Counted from the stretch's first letter, positions 11,719-23,846 are shown. The stretch is 64,000 nt of DNA from Neckera pumila (GCA_963969595.1 OZ018413.1:3102501-3166500); one strand, 5' to 3'. The notes: generated by a model not told the origin, from the sequence alone. Numbers and translations are program-made.

Positions 11719-12568
11719 TAAGGTAAGAGGTCCAGAAATCGCCCATTTAAGAGCTGAAAGTGAATTTTGGGGAGGCGAAGCTTCTTGAAATAATTTTCAG
11801 GAAATTTTCCTTGAAAGCAAAGAGGAATTGGCATCTAATCCAAGTCGTTCCATATTTTTTGGAGCTTTTTGGAATTAGTTAGGTAAGTTTGAAGTTTAAG
11901 TGGCATAGGGCTCTAAAATCGCCGACCCCCTAAAATGTACAGTGTTTGTACATTGCTGAAGGCTATGAAGAAGCAACATGTACAAGCAATGTACATTTGA
12001 GTAGGGTGGACGCTTTAGAGCTTGTGCGATTTCAAAGCCTGTTTTTTTGGAAGCTGAATAGGAAATATCAAATGTGGGGATGTGGAACTTCATAGTCAGT
12101 CAAGGACAAAGTTCCAACCTGAAGTCCCAACTTGTCTCATGTGTAGTATTATATAGAGTAGCAATTAAATGTTGAAATGGATGAAAAAGTTAAAAATTTG
12201 TTTTAAACGCACTTTTAGCATCAAATTTGTATTAGATAAGGTAACATGTTCTATATTGCATAGGCTCTAAAACCGCCCACATCCTCAAATGTACACTATG
12301 TATACATGTTGCTTTTTCATAGCCTTCAGCAATGTAGGAATAGTGTAAATTTTAGGAGGTGGGCAATTTTAGAGCCCTGTGCCATTTCAACTTCAAAATT
12401 GTATAACTAATTCCACAAAGCTCCAAAAAAATATGACACAACTTGGATTAGATGCCAATTCTACTTGTCTTTCAAGGAAAGTTTATTGAGAATTATTTCA
12501 AGAAGCTTCGTCTCCCCAAAATGCACTTTCAACTCTTAAGTGGGCGATTTCTGGACTTGTTACCTTAG
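11719..12568. repeat. 850-bp nested foldback element (long inverted repeat with palindromic inner arms)
   Basis: Left arm 11719-12032 and right arm 12258-12568 are inverted copies over about 310 bp with moderate divergence. Outer ends read TAAGGTAA, then GTCCAGAAATCGCCCA. Within each arm an inner segment of about 125 bp is itself an inverted repeat (GGGCTCTAAAAT ... TTTAGAGC) enclosing TGCTGAAGGCTATGAA. The spacer is about 225 bp. No protein is encoded. A fragment of the same family lies at about 22460-22605. Confidence 0.7.
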
Positions 12569-13031
12569 ATTGAAAGAAATTTCAGCCACAAGGATATTTT
12601 TAATCTATAGTATTTTTTTTCCCTCACTTTATATGCAAGATAATAGGTGGGACGTGGAGCCCACGTTGGGTCTCCATTTTTACTAAACCCAACTTAGGAG
12701 AGAATGCAATTGTAGAGCAGTGCAAAAGGTACCTCTATTTGGGGTAGTTGAATAGGTTTGGGAATTCCAAGATCAATCACGTACAACTCCTATACACCTA
12801 CATGTAAGTTTGGAAACGCACCCGCAAAATACAACCTCCACCTCAAGCTCCAAGTCCCACATCTTTGGTACCAAAACTTCCAAAAAGTGTTGCCATATAG
12901 ACATTTGGAAGTGCATAGGAACTTGGGACACTAATAGTGTGAAGCCTAAGTTCCAATTTTTAGCTCTTTAACAATTAGATTTGAGAATTTAGTGCATCTT
13001 GGGCCTTAGGGACATAATAATTAGTGCCCCC

Positions 13032-13900
13032 ATAACCTCTAAAGGCCCAAGTGTCCCCTCAAGGGACATTTGGGACTTCGGGCAAGCTTGTTCAAACTTC
13101 ATATTCAACATGATTTTTTCAAACTTTTTTTGAGCGTGTAGTTTCTCATAAGCTTCACGTGGATACAAATTTTGTCAAAATCCGATTTATTCTCAAGAAG
13201 TTATGAACATTTGAATAAAAATTTCAGTTCGTTCTATTGATGCCCCTCAACAATCTACCTTTGACTCCCGAGGGACAGCAAAGGTGGCAAGAGAGGAGAG
13301 TTAGGCTATTGTTGTGCCTATTGGGAGGTCACATTAGTCTTTAGGAGCTTCTAAAATTTAGCGATTTTGAGGTTTTCCATTTTTTTTTCTTCCTACTTCT
13401 CAAGTATAAGTGCATCTTTCAATACATTGTTCAAATTTTCTATACCTAAAATTATGTGATGGGAAAATTGATTTGAAAATGGCCTAGTGTATTGTCAATT
13501 CTTGGGACAATGTGGCAAATTTAAATTTTTTTGAATGTCTTACTTGTCTTGGATTGCCTTGAAAATTGGTATGCACATGCCTAACATGTTTCCCCATAAG
13601 AATTTTTTTAAATTGGAGGCTTGTAGTGGAAAAAATTCAGCAAACGGCGATTAAAGGCATCTGAAAATTTCGAGCACAGTGAAAAAAAAGAAAAAAAAGA
13701 CTTTGAATGCAAATATCTTGCAATTTGTACGGTCAAACCTCACAAAATTTTTATCACATATTCTCATACAAGTGAACTACAAGATCCTATGGTTACATTC
13801 CCCAAAAATCAGTTTTTCAAACTTTTTTGATGAATGCTCTAGAAATGGCAGTTTTGGGTGGTTTGTGAGTTAGAAAAGGCCTTGGGCCTTTAGGGGTTAA
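13032..13900 (+). mobile_element. TTAA-family non-autonomous transposon, second subtype
   Basis: The left end ATAA-CCTCTAAAGGCCCAAG has a decayed TTAA. The right end is CTTGGGCCTTTAGGGG-TTAA. The subterminal GTCCCCTCAAGGGAC palindrome is shared with the copy at 60551, and the right half carries ACCTCACAAAATTTTTATCAC-type sequence also seen there and at 41.5 kb. It is 869 bp long and non-coding. Confidence 0.65.
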
Positions 13901-14809
13901 AGCTCATTTCGCTTAACCTTTTTCTTTGTTCATGCAATTCAAATGTCCGTAACTTAGTCAAACAAGCAAGAATTGAGTGGCAAACCTATACCAAGAATTA
14001 TAAAAGAATTGCACATGTTTCCATTACAATGCTTGAGCTAGTTAGTTGAGACTAAGGTATGTACACCCACAATCAATACTACCCAAAATGTGACATCCAC
14101 ATTTGAACCCAAAACGTCAACTTTTCCTAGATAATAATGGATTACATAAGATGTATACAGTCAAAACATGAAAGTCTATTGTTGATTTTAAATATACCTA
14201 GAGAGAACTTTGGAAATTCATAGCTCATTCCTATGGTGTCCAAATAATGCATACTAAAGTTCGTTGGATTCCATTAAGATCCAATAAACATATTTTATGT
14301 CTAATAGTAGTAACTATCCTCAGTTGGAATTATGACAATTATAAGGTAAACCAACCCATTGTGGTCAAACTTTAGAGTTTACCCTCATGCCATTGCTGAA
14401 ACTTCTCAAATTTTTTCCCACACAAAGATAAGTGTGAGAGAAAGTGAAGATATTTGAAATTATATTTTTCGGACCAAATATGAATTAGTTATGAATTTTT
14501 AAAGTGATTAGCCCATTGAGGTCTGTAGGCCACCTTATGACCAACAAAATTTGAATCCAATATGGTCATCTTCCTACCCAATGCAATCACAACATTTTCA
14601 AACATGGAAGACCTGAAAAATCAGATTTTACAAAGAATTTTACACTAAAAAGTTGGAAGTACCTATTGTGGTCACTAAGTACTCCATAACTATCATGTAA
14701 GGCATTGATTGTGGTCTGAAAAACCACAATGGGATCATTAGGTGTCCATCATGGGCCATTTAACCGCAATGGGACCTTTTACCTTAGGTGTGCATACCAT
14801 ATTAGCAAC
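13901..14809. other. intergenic DNA, nothing recognised
   Basis: AT-rich with stops in all frames. I see no gene or clear repeat boundary. Confidence 0.4.
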
Positions 14810-16896
14810 CGCTTGAGAGCAAGGAAGCTCCTGCATGTGAGCTAGCCGGGGAGCTAGCTAGTGACGCAGGGATGATTGCCGCTACTGTGGCTTTCAGTTT
14901 GTCTACAACTTGATGCATACTATCTTAACTTGCTCAAGGTGCGCGCCAGAGCTGCTGCAGCAGACCATGACGTTTACTGATTGAAGCTCGTAACATGGTA
15001 TGCACCGCAGTGATGACTTCTCCTTGCTTGTTGCTCCCGAAGTTTGCACGAGGTCCCAGCTTCTTCCGTACCGAGTAGTGCTCCGTTGAGGTTCACTTGC
15101 GGTACCTTTGTGCACCCCGAATGGCGGCCATGGCAGTCGAGCTAGGAATTGGAATACATTGAGCAGCAGCTGTAACGTACTTTTAGTACGTGCTAATTTC
15201 TGCACTGCGCGCTCTGGAGTTCCTGAAAGTGAAGTCAGTAATAGCTCTACGGGTTTAGAGCTGTACGAGGTTAGCCGTTGCGGTAGGAAGGAGACAGAAG
15301 ATCCGAGCTTCGGCATTGCATGTCCAAGCAAGCAGAAATCAAACGAGCCAGCTGAAAATGTTTTGAGGTATGTTTCTGGGTCTATGCTCTCTGCTGCTCT
15401 TGAAGCTGTTTTATTCGATTTCTCTACACTCTTTAAGTCTACTATATTGGGCTACTATATTTGTTTGAGCAATTCTTCTTGCTTGCACCAAAAAAATCTG
15501 CTTTTTCTTTTAGAATCTAATGGCTTGATAGCAATACTGTTCACTCTCCTATGCTTCTAAGTCAGGTATGGCGCCCACCTCATTTTGGAACTACTAAAGC
15601 CACCACTAAGTTGACGGAAGAGTTTGCTTCAGGAAAAACATGGAAAAACATGGCTTTTTAATTTGTTCGGAAGGGCAGTGATGACTTCTTCGTCAGTGCC
15701 TGCGAGCTGTGACATTGATTGTATTTATCCAGCTTCAATGTCTTCCGATCCAGCGTGTTAGTTTTGCATCAGGCACATGTTTCTCAACTACGGAAACTAA
15801 AGGTGTCTTCGCGCTTGGTATCTCCAGTGATCAGCTAGAGCTTGCTGTTTCATGCCCAAGCTTAATTAGAACGGTCCTAGGACTAGCTGGTGATGCAGTA
15901 GACATTTGAATATGGGTTGGTATAGTTGATTCTCACGTGTCTCACAAGTCTGGTGACGCTTGTCTGTTTTGTAAATCTCGTGAATGGCGTGACGGGTTTG
16001 GTGTAAGAGCTTCAAGCCACTTGGCTTCATGGCCGTGTCCACATGGAGTTGTCGGTATTCCCAAATTTGCTTGTTTTCAAGCAAGGGATTTATTACAGCG
16101 TTTACCAGGTTAGGTTATATGCAGGTACTCCGTGACATAGCTTAAAGGCGATTGCGGATTCAATTCAGAATCTATCTACACATTTCCCGAGATTTATCAC
16201 AAACTCTGGGTTAATATCAAGTCAGTAGCATATCAAGTTTTCAATGCTACTACTGTACTCAAATCCCATTAATATTATCACCTAGTTGGGGTTACAGCTT
16301 CGACAGGTAGGAAATAGTATTAACGTCTAAGATATGGCAGTTTGTCTGAGTGACAAATGCGCTACAGTCAATGATATGTACATTGGCAAGTGTGCAGGAT
16401 ATTTTCGAATATTAATTCAGAGAAAGAATACTCTTTGTCGAACAATTTTCTAGAACATTCGATTGATGAGATGCGACTTTGATTCGGTTTTAGAATTAAA
16501 AGCTTTGCAGCAATTAACGCATCCACAATTGAACTGACTATGTGGCATCAATGTCTGATTCTGTGCATGCATTTGTGGCAAGTATGCTGCAGTAAAGGAT
16601 AGTTTGGCAAGTATGCGGGATCAATTGTAGGATGCCAGTTTAGAGAATGTCACAATGAAGAGGTTTCAGTATAGTACACGAAGTCTTGATACATAATTTA
16701 TACATCAGCGTCCCTGAAATTTTAAGATTTGCACTTAGTTGTTGGTGGTTCGAGGATTTAGTGAGAATGATTTTTCAACAATCGAACTGTCAATGTGGTG
16801 ACACTGTGTTTGATTCATTGCTTGCGTTGTGGTTGTCCAGTGGCGTCACACATTACAAGTCGACATTATTCCGAGTTATAAGAGCATTTGGCAGCG
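14810..16896 (+). other. upstream region of the ketoacyl-CoA synthase gene, possible leader or unplaced exons
   Basis: Composition becomes gene-like between about 14810 and 16130. The plus-strand frame from about 15108 reads plausible residues (SNSSTGLELYEVSRCGRK) up to a good donor GAG-GTATGT at about 15366. A second segment at about 15752-15909 (FASGTCFSTTETKGVFAL) follows a CAG acceptor-like site. Neither joins a recognisable protein. They could be 5'-leader exons of the downstream gene, a separate small gene, or chance. Confidence 0.25.
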
Positions 16897-18447
16897 ATGG
16901 AGTCTCTGCGAGCGCCGCTCCTCCGGGGCTCCTCCATCGACATCAACATCCGTCCCAAGCTTCCCGATTTCTTGCAAACGGTGAACCTCAAGTACGTGAA
17001 ACTGGGGTACCACATCGTGATCTCGCACGCAATGTACCTGCTCATGGTGCCCGTGGTGCTCACCATCTTCGCGGAGGTCGGACGCCTGAGCCACCACGAC
17101 GTAGGGGACCTTTGGCGCACGCTCGAGTTCAACCTCGTGAGCGTGCTCGTCACCAGCGGCGCGCTCGTGTTCGGCGCCACCGTGTACTACATGACGCGCC
17201 CGCGACCTGTGTATCTCGTAGACTACGCCTGCTACAAGCCCGACCCCAAGAACAAAATACCCGCGGAGGATTTCATCGCCAAGTCCATCGCCGCGAACGT
17301 CTTCAGTCCCGAAAGCATCGAGCTCCAGCGGAAGGTCATCGAGCGGTCGGGGCTCGGGGACGAAACCTACTTGCCGCCAGCGGTTCTGTGCACGCCGCCG
17401 AATCCCACCATGGCGAGCGCGAGAACGGAAGCCGAGGATGTCATGTTCGGCGTTTTGGATGAGCTTTTCGAGAAAACGGGGTTAAACCCTAAAGACATCT
17501 CCATTCTGGTCGTGAACTGCAGCTTGTTCAATCCCACGCCCTCTCTCTCGGCCATGATCATCAACCACTACAAAATGCGGGGGAACATCCACAGCACGAA
17601 CCTGGGCGGTATGGGATGCAGCGCCGGCGTTATCGCGATCGACTTGGCGAAAGATTTACTCCAATTGTACCCGAATTCCAACGCGATCGTCATGTCGTTT
17701 GAGACCATAACCCTAAATTGGTACGCCGGTAACGACCGCTCGAAGATCATCCCCAATTGCATTTTCCGCATGGGCGGTGCCGCGATGCTGCTCACCAACA
17801 AATGGACCGCCAAGTACCGCTCCAAGTTCCAGCTCGTGCACACGGTGCGAACCCACAAGGGCGCGGACAAGAGTAGCTTCGATTGCGTCTACCAGGAGGA
17901 GGATTCCTCGGGCATTTTAGGCTTATCCCTCTCGCGCGACCTCATGTCCGTCGCGGGCGACGCGCTGAAAGCGAACATCACGACGCTGGGTCCGCTGGTG
18001 CTCCCGCTGTCCGAGCAGCTGCTCTTCTTCGCCACCCTGGTGGGCCGCAAGCTCTTCAAAATGAAGCTGAAGCCTTATATCCCCGATTTCACGCTAGCGT
18101 TCGAGCATTTCTGCATCCACGCGGGGGGAAGAGCGGTGCTGAACGAGATCGAGAACAATCTGCACCTCTCGGAGTGGCACATGGAGCCGTCGAGGATGAC
18201 CTTGTACCGATTCGGAAACACCTCGAGCTCCTCGCCGTGGTACGAGCTCGCGTACTCGGAAGCCAAAGGGCGGATCAAACGGGGAGACCGCGTCTGGCAG
18301 ATCGCCTTCGGATCGGGATTCAAGTGCAACAGCGCCGTGTGGAGGGCGCTGCGAACGCTCAATACGCCGGCGCGAGGACCGTGGGCGGATTGTATTCACA
18401 AGTTTCCTGTGGAAATTCCGGAGTGCAAGCCGCTGTCACGAGACTAG
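16897..18447 (+). CDS. KCS: 3-ketoacyl-CoA synthase (very-long-chain fatty acid elongase condensing enzyme)
   Basis: Catalyses the first, chain-length-setting step of the ER fatty acid elongase: it condenses malonyl-CoA with a long-chain acyl-CoA, feeding cuticular wax, sphingolipid and seed-oil chains. The 516-residue protein has the plant KCS layout. Two N-terminal membrane segments lie at about residues 33-60 and 78-98, followed by the conserved TRPRPVYLVDYACYKP junction, the FAE1/CUT1 domain, and the ACP-synthase III C-terminal domain. The active-site residues are all present: Cys241 in GGMGCSAG, His408 in HFCIHAGGR, and Asn441 in RFGNTSSSS, with spacing close to that of Arabidopsis FAE1. 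The ATG at 16897 (GCGATGGAG context) is preferred over an upstream in-frame TTG. The gene is intronless and GC-rich, as is common for KCS genes. The chain-length specificity and paralogue number cannot be read from the sequence. Confidence 0.96.
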   Translation: MESLRAPLLRGSSIDINIRPKLPDFLQTVNLKYVKLGYHIVISHAMYLLMVPVVLTIFAEVGRLSHHDVGDLWRTLEFNLVSVLVTSGALVFGATVYYMTRPRPVYLVDYACYKPDPKNKIPAEDFIAKSIAANVFSPESIELQRKVIERSGLGDETYLPPAVLCTPPNPTMASARTEAEDVMFGVLDELFEKTGLNPKDISILVVNCSLFNPTPSLSAMIINHYKMRGNIHSTNLGGMGCSAGVIAIDLAKDLLQLYPNSNAIVMSFETITLNWYAGNDRSKIIPNCIFRMGGAAMLLTNKWTAKYRSKFQLVHTVRTHKGADKSSFDCVYQEEDSSGILGLSLSRDLMSVAGDALKANITTLGPLVLPLSEQLLFFATLVGRKLFKMKLKPYIPDFTLAFEHFCIHAGGRAVLNEIENNLHLSEWHMEPSRMTLYRFGNTSSSSPWYELAYSEAKGRIKRGDRVWQIAFGSGFKCNSAVWRALRTLNTPARGPWADCIHKFPVEIPECKPLSRD

Positions 18448-18900
18448 TAACGCTCACCCTTCACCCTTCTGGTACTACACTTGACACACACTCAAATTAT
18501 GGATTAGATAATGCTCGAAAGCTGGGAGACTCAAGAGTATTGTACTGTGGGACATAATGCCAAGTCCTAATAGTTCATCATAAATGTCCATTATCTCTAC
18601 TTCTTGCAAATCTAAGGCTGTAGAAAGAGGGACAACATTAGAAGTTATTACGCTTTTTTGACTATCTAATGGAATGGTGACAAATATGCTTCATAAAATA
18701 GGACTTGGCATTATGTCTTAGTTGTTATTTGGGTTTTTTTAGCATTTAGATTTACCCTAGAAGATTGTCAAGCCAAAAAGTGGTCAATGGATGACTTTTA
18801 AGATCATTGTGGAAATGAAGAATGCACCTCTTGGTTCATAAATCAAAATCTTTTTGGCAAAGTACCTTGGTGATAGGTTTTTTCTTTTCAAGGTTAATCC
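18448..18900. other. 3' flank of the ketoacyl-CoA synthase gene
   Basis: Contains the presumed 3' UTR. A phrase near 18555 (CATAATGCCAAGTCCTA) recurs inverted near 18702 (TAGGACTTGGCATTATG), forming an imperfect stem about 165 bp across that could be a small MITE. Confidence 0.4.
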
Positions 18901-19634
18901 TTAACCCAGAACCCACGAGCCTATGACCGCAGGCTCAAAGCCTCACAACTGAGCAATCAGTTTGTTGCCGATTTCCAACAAGAAATGCTTGAAGCTTTTT
19001 GTGTTTATTTTTCACAGATGAGAGTACATTTCCTCTTCACCTCACAAAATTTTCAGAATTAAAAAAAAAAAACTGATTTTTATAAGAATTTTTGAATGAA
19101 AAGTGAAGAAAAATTCATATCAAATAGAAAATTAGTTCAAAAAATATAAGAATTTCACCATGGGTGCAGATTATAGGGACAAACATCATGGTGTAAAATT
19201 ATTTACCATGTACATCTATAATTAGAATATAAAAGACATTAAAAATTCATGCAAACTTCAAACTCCTATAAAGTATTCAGTTTTGCAAATTTTTCCAAAA
19301 TTCCAATTGGAGTAGAAACTAGAGTAACTCACCTTTGTTTCATTAGTTGGGCTCAAACTCCCAAAACATCATTTTCAAGGAGAAATTTCTGATTTTGAGA
19401 AAGGAGCAAAATACACTAAAATGGCAAATTTTGCCTCCTGTTTTTTTTCTTTGGTTCTCTCTCACATGAAGACAAAGGCTGTGATGATTGCAAAGTCAAT
19501 TGGAAACTATTCCTAACCCACTATTCAAGGTGCACAAGCAAAAAGCAGATGAAAAAGCACTTGTAGCTTCCGTGTAGTTCACTTTCTGCTCGTCCAAACG
19601 CCACAGAATGGTGCCCTCGGCGTTTCTGGATTAA
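18901..19634 (+). mobile_element. second TTAA-flanked transposon family, complete copy
   Basis: Bounded by TTAA-CCCAGAACCCACGAG on the left and, reverse-complemented, TTAA-TCCAGAAACGCCGAG on the right, giving about 15 bp of imperfect terminal repeat plus the TTAA duplication. The interior (TTCACCATGGGTGCAGATTA, GGACAAACATCATGGTGTAA) recurs in the same orientation at 52.0-52.3 kb. It is 734 bp with no transposase. Confidence 0.6.
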
Positions 19635-21458
19635 AGGACGTTTTAGTTTCTCAACGGACAAGACAGCCCAAGGAATCCCTCACAATGATTTTGTAGCATG
19701 CAATGAGGAGTTTTACAGAGTAGATTTTTTGGCAAGCTGTAGAACTAGGCAGGAATAAAGTTGGAAAAATTGCTTTCCCTTGGGCAACATCAAAAAAGAT
19801 GTGCCTCCTCCATATATATCGCATAACTTGATGAAGATCACTCTCCCTCCAATTATTACAATTTTTAATGAAGCAAAACCTCATTCTATACCTCCTCAAA
19901 CAAGAAGAAAAATGAGATAATTTTCAAAAAGAATCATTGACACAAGTTCCCGCAATTCCCATTATTCTCTAGATAACATGTCCCTTGGGCTTCAAATGTC
20001 CTTTAAGGATTAAAGAGTTCAAAGTGTAGTATTTTGTGACTTGATCCATTAATGAGCTCATGATATTTATTCCTCAATAGTCACATTTATTGCTACATAA
20101 TGATATAATGTGGATGGAAGGAAGGGAGTTTAGAGTAATAACCTTATCCTTCCGATATGTCTTGTAAAAACCATATATCTCTAAGACTTGACAATTTTGA
20201 TTTAGTTTGGAGAAGAGGGTTATATTCAATAACTTGGTAATATAATTGGTTGTTGTGCATGCTTAATATGTGCCACTTTCTAGGCTTCAAGTAAGAGAAG
20301 GTTATATAATGTAACCTATCCACTTCTTGTCAAATAGAATGAGAGATTTCAATGTCTAAAATTGCATGAATGTCAACTGTAATGTCTTATAATTGGGAGG
20401 TTTAAGATTGATTACTAGTACAATATATAGTCTTTAGTTCACTTTTTTTTAGAATATCAATGCAACCTCCAACTAAGCTATCCATTTTGCAATTGCTTGT
20501 AGTAATAAGTGATCATTAAGCCAACACATCCTATTTGCACCACTATTTATGGTTTGACCCTTGTGCAATTTGAAACAAGTTAGTTTTTATTTTAAAAAGG
20601 GGCAATGGAAATGTATAGGAACTAGAACTGTAATTTTCAGAAATATTCTTTACATCTTGAAAACTTTACAAGGTTGCCTATTAATTTTGTAAGCACAAAT
20701 CCAAATGCCAAACAAAAAGTAAGCCACCCTTGACAATTGATATGGGGCAATTGCACCTTTGTAAATCTACCAAATATTAGGTGGAAACAACATTGACATG
20801 TAAGATATATACAAAGTCTACCAATTTGAATTGTACACAGGGAATTTGGAGAGAATTTATGAAAATACTTGTAAAGAAAATCCATGATTTTCTCCTGTAT
20901 TTTCTTTGAAAGATCCCTTCATGGTGATAATAGAATACAAGGAAACTTATTGGGAAAAACTATGGAATCTCCAAATTAGTTGGAGGGAATTCCAAGAGAG
21001 TTTGCTGTGCTTTGTTGCCTTGTGGATTTGATGTTATTGATTAATTACCACCCTAAATCCCCTAAACCACCCTTTTGGTGATATAAAATTGCCACATTTT
21101 CACCTTACTTGTCCACCAAACTAGTGTACATGAAGGTTGGCAAATTTGACATTTAGATGTCAAAATTAAATTTCAACATCACATTCTCAAGGTTCCACAT
21201 CACTTCACACCGTTCACAAGATAACATGTGGCACTTTTTTACAAAAATGACTTAATTGTAAGCCAAATATGACTTTCATGTAGGGTACATTAACCCAAAA
21301 ATTGCCAATCCAAAACTACATGCTAGCTAAAAATTGATTATAGGGTAGTTTTGTGGCAAAAAGAGTGGCTAGTGACGCAACTAGGGTGTGCTACTTACCT
21401 CCGACTTGGTGATTTCTAGCTACTTAGAGTATCTCCAACGGGGCACTTCAAAAGGGAC
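19635..21458. other. AT-rich intergenic DNA, nothing recognised
   Basis: Only short random open frames are present. I see no gene, RNA gene or clear repeat ends. Confidence 0.4.
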
Positions 21459-21571
21459 GCGCCAATCTACAATTGGCGTGCGCCAATCTACAATTGGCGT
21501 GCGCCAATCTACAATTGGCGTGCGCCAATCTACAATTGGCGTGCGCCAATCTACAATTGGCGTGCGCCAAT
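21459..21571. repeat. 21-bp palindromic minisatellite, five full units plus a partial unit
   Basis: The unit GCGCCAATCTACAATTGGCG plus T is repeated without change five times (21459-21563), then breaks off after GCGCCAAT. Each unit is a near-perfect palindrome (GCGCCAAT / ATTGGCGT around CTACA). Because 21 is divisible by three, open frames run through it on both strands; these are not genes. Confidence 0.95.
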
Positions 21572-23462
21572 CGCAAGGAAGGGGCTGGCATGCTCCCGTT
21601 GCCCTACCAGAAACATGGAAAGAGGGATTCACATGTCAGAAACTCTTGCTCTCCAATGTGTAGGAATAATGAACCATGCCAGTGGTTGGAAATTTGTCAC
21701 TGCCTGTGTGGGAGTTGTTGAGGTGGTAAACATGCCGTGGAACCCATTTTAGTAATAATATTGTTTGCTTCTGGAGACGCCATTGCAGTTTGGATTCTAC
21801 CACCTTACCATGACACAAGTCAAAACTTGAGCATGTTGTAGGTTCAAATGTCTGGCTTTGATTGTGGCGTGGCCTAGGTTGAATATTGACAAAGGTTGTA
21901 ACTGGTGGGACGTTTATTACTCCCCAGGCATGCCAATCCATCTGCAAGGGTAGTGTGGTGCACCCCGGTGGAGATGCTTGTAGGGAATAAGGACTGGAAG
22001 TGAGAGTTGTGGAAACTTTGTATTCCATAATAATAAATCAAAGTTCTCAAATTTCTGCAACTTTGAACTGAAATCCAATCTTCCAAATGATTTGTTGAAG
22101 ATTTTGTGATCAGTGGTTGCACGGCAATTGAGTGGCATGCTGTCTGCTGTGAATGTGATTATTTGTTGTCGAATAGAAGTAAGAGCATCTTTAGTTGTAA
22201 ACGGAATATTGGCCCATACGGTATATTTTTAACTTTTGAATGGTGTATAACTAGAACTCAAAATTTGTATCAATGGAAGCGCATCCAAAAGCACTTTGAG
22301 TAGGTGTAAGAAAATTCAAATTTGGACATTGGACAACCACTTCAAGAACAAGGTAAAAGTCACAAATTTACCGTGTCTTAGCAAATCACGGTTACCAAAG
22401 CAAGATTTGGTCATTGACACTCTAAAAAGGATTTAGGATATATATAAATAAATAAATAAATAAATATATATATGTATATATATAAAGGTTCCAAAAATAT
22501 GAAACAACTAAGGTTGGATACCAATTCCAAGAAAATTTATTGAAAGATATTTCAAGAAATCAAACTCCCAATATTGCAAATCGTCTAGTAAATGGTTGTT
22601 TTGTAGACTTCCTATTTTTTTTGTAAACACTAGCAATTGGTGCTTGCTTTGCTACAAATTAAATATATTACTTTCATCAATTTTCATATGATAGAATGTA
22701 GATAAACAAAGTATACATAATCTTTAAATGAAAATATTGACATCCTCATACACTACAATATTCTTTGAACAAATTTATATAGTGCAATATAAAACAATTA
22801 AAGAAAATCTTCATATCATAATTTTCACAAAATAACCTTTGCAAAGATGAAAACATTGCAATAAGAATAAATTAATCAAGTGAACAATGTAAGTAGAATC
22901 TTCACATTTGAATATATAGAGCAACGCTAGCAGTTGGTGCTTCTTTATTCTTTAATATCACATTTTAAAAAGACATTGGATTTATCTATAGTTTTGTTGT
23001 CTGAAAAGTTTCTTTAAAATTTATTTAGAAGTATCCATTTGATTTTCAAATATTTTACAAAAAGAATACATAATATATAGTAGAAAGTATCCTATGGCTA
23101 TTACAAAAGCAATTGAATTTCTATAATATTATTCAAAATGGAATTGTGATATTATAGAGGGAATTATGATTTTAGTAGTATGATTACAAGACATTATAAG
23201 AAATAACACTCTATGACCAGGAGATGGTCCTTCTAATGTTGAAAAGGTAGTAAGGTAACTACACCTTAAATTGCACAATTAAGCAATTCAACATGGTTTT
23301 CACCATTATATTGAAAAAAAATTTGCGGGGTCCCACTGGTAGTCAAAATAGGATTCTAGATTCTCTTAGAATGCATGTTTTGGACACCATATGAATAAAC
23401 TACATATTTTCAAAGTGCTGAACATAGGTGCAGCTAAAAGCGATCATAGAGTCATATGAATA
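21572..23462. other. intergenic DNA with simple repeats
   Basis: 22438-22486 is a TA/AAATA microsatellite. About 22460-22605 is a fragment of the foldback family at 11.7-12.6 kb. About 23360-23460 matches a phrase at 58.14-58.24 kb (TTTTGGACACCAT-TGAATA). No gene is recognised. Confidence 0.45.
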
Positions 23463-23846
23463 GTGGGAATACATTTTAGGCAAGAATATCCAGTGTGCGA
23501 ATTTAGGAACAATACAATTTTAGATGTAGTTACTTCATGCTTTGCTAGATACTTAGGAGGTACTTATCAAATACTTCAAGGATTAGAATTGACTGATGAA
23601 CCATATGAGACAATTTTGTTGGATATCCTTTTCAAGGATGCAAAAGGGACCTCTGCCTCATTGGTAAACAATGTTATGGATGAGAGAGAGGTTGCATCGC
23701 AGCAAAAAAATTTGTGGCGAATAATTGCCAATTTCTACCTGGAAAACGGGCAGGCGAATTTGGAACAGGGCAATATAAAAAAAAATAAAAAATTTCGCCT
23801 AAAGTTGACTGACAAGCTGGCCTCGGTGCCTTGCCAGCCGCCCTAG
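23463..23846 (+). other. unidentified 127-codon open frame upstream of the hAT element
   Basis: The frame encodes a protein-like sequence in its first 95 residues (LGGTYQILQGLELTDEPYE, then DILFKDAKGTSASLVNNVMD) and becomes low-complexity lysine-rich at the end. It could be a captured exon, an old gene fragment, or chance. It shows no domain I recognise and no good splice context. Confidence 0.25.

Noticed and set aside
16888..16896. Longer start for the ketoacyl-CoA synthase at 16888
   Set aside because: The codon there is TTG; the first ATG in a good context is at 16897 and matches the family's usual N-terminus.
16686..17462. 258-codon plus-strand frame overlapping the start of the ketoacyl-CoA synthase
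   Set aside because: An Arg/His-rich out-of-frame reading of GC-rich coding DNA.
21459..21571. CRISPR array
   Set aside because: The repeats are directly adjacent with no unique spacers and this is a plant nuclear region.
21388..21721. Open frames through the 21-bp minisatellite
   Set aside because: They exist only because the unit length divides by three; the products are pure repeats on both strands.
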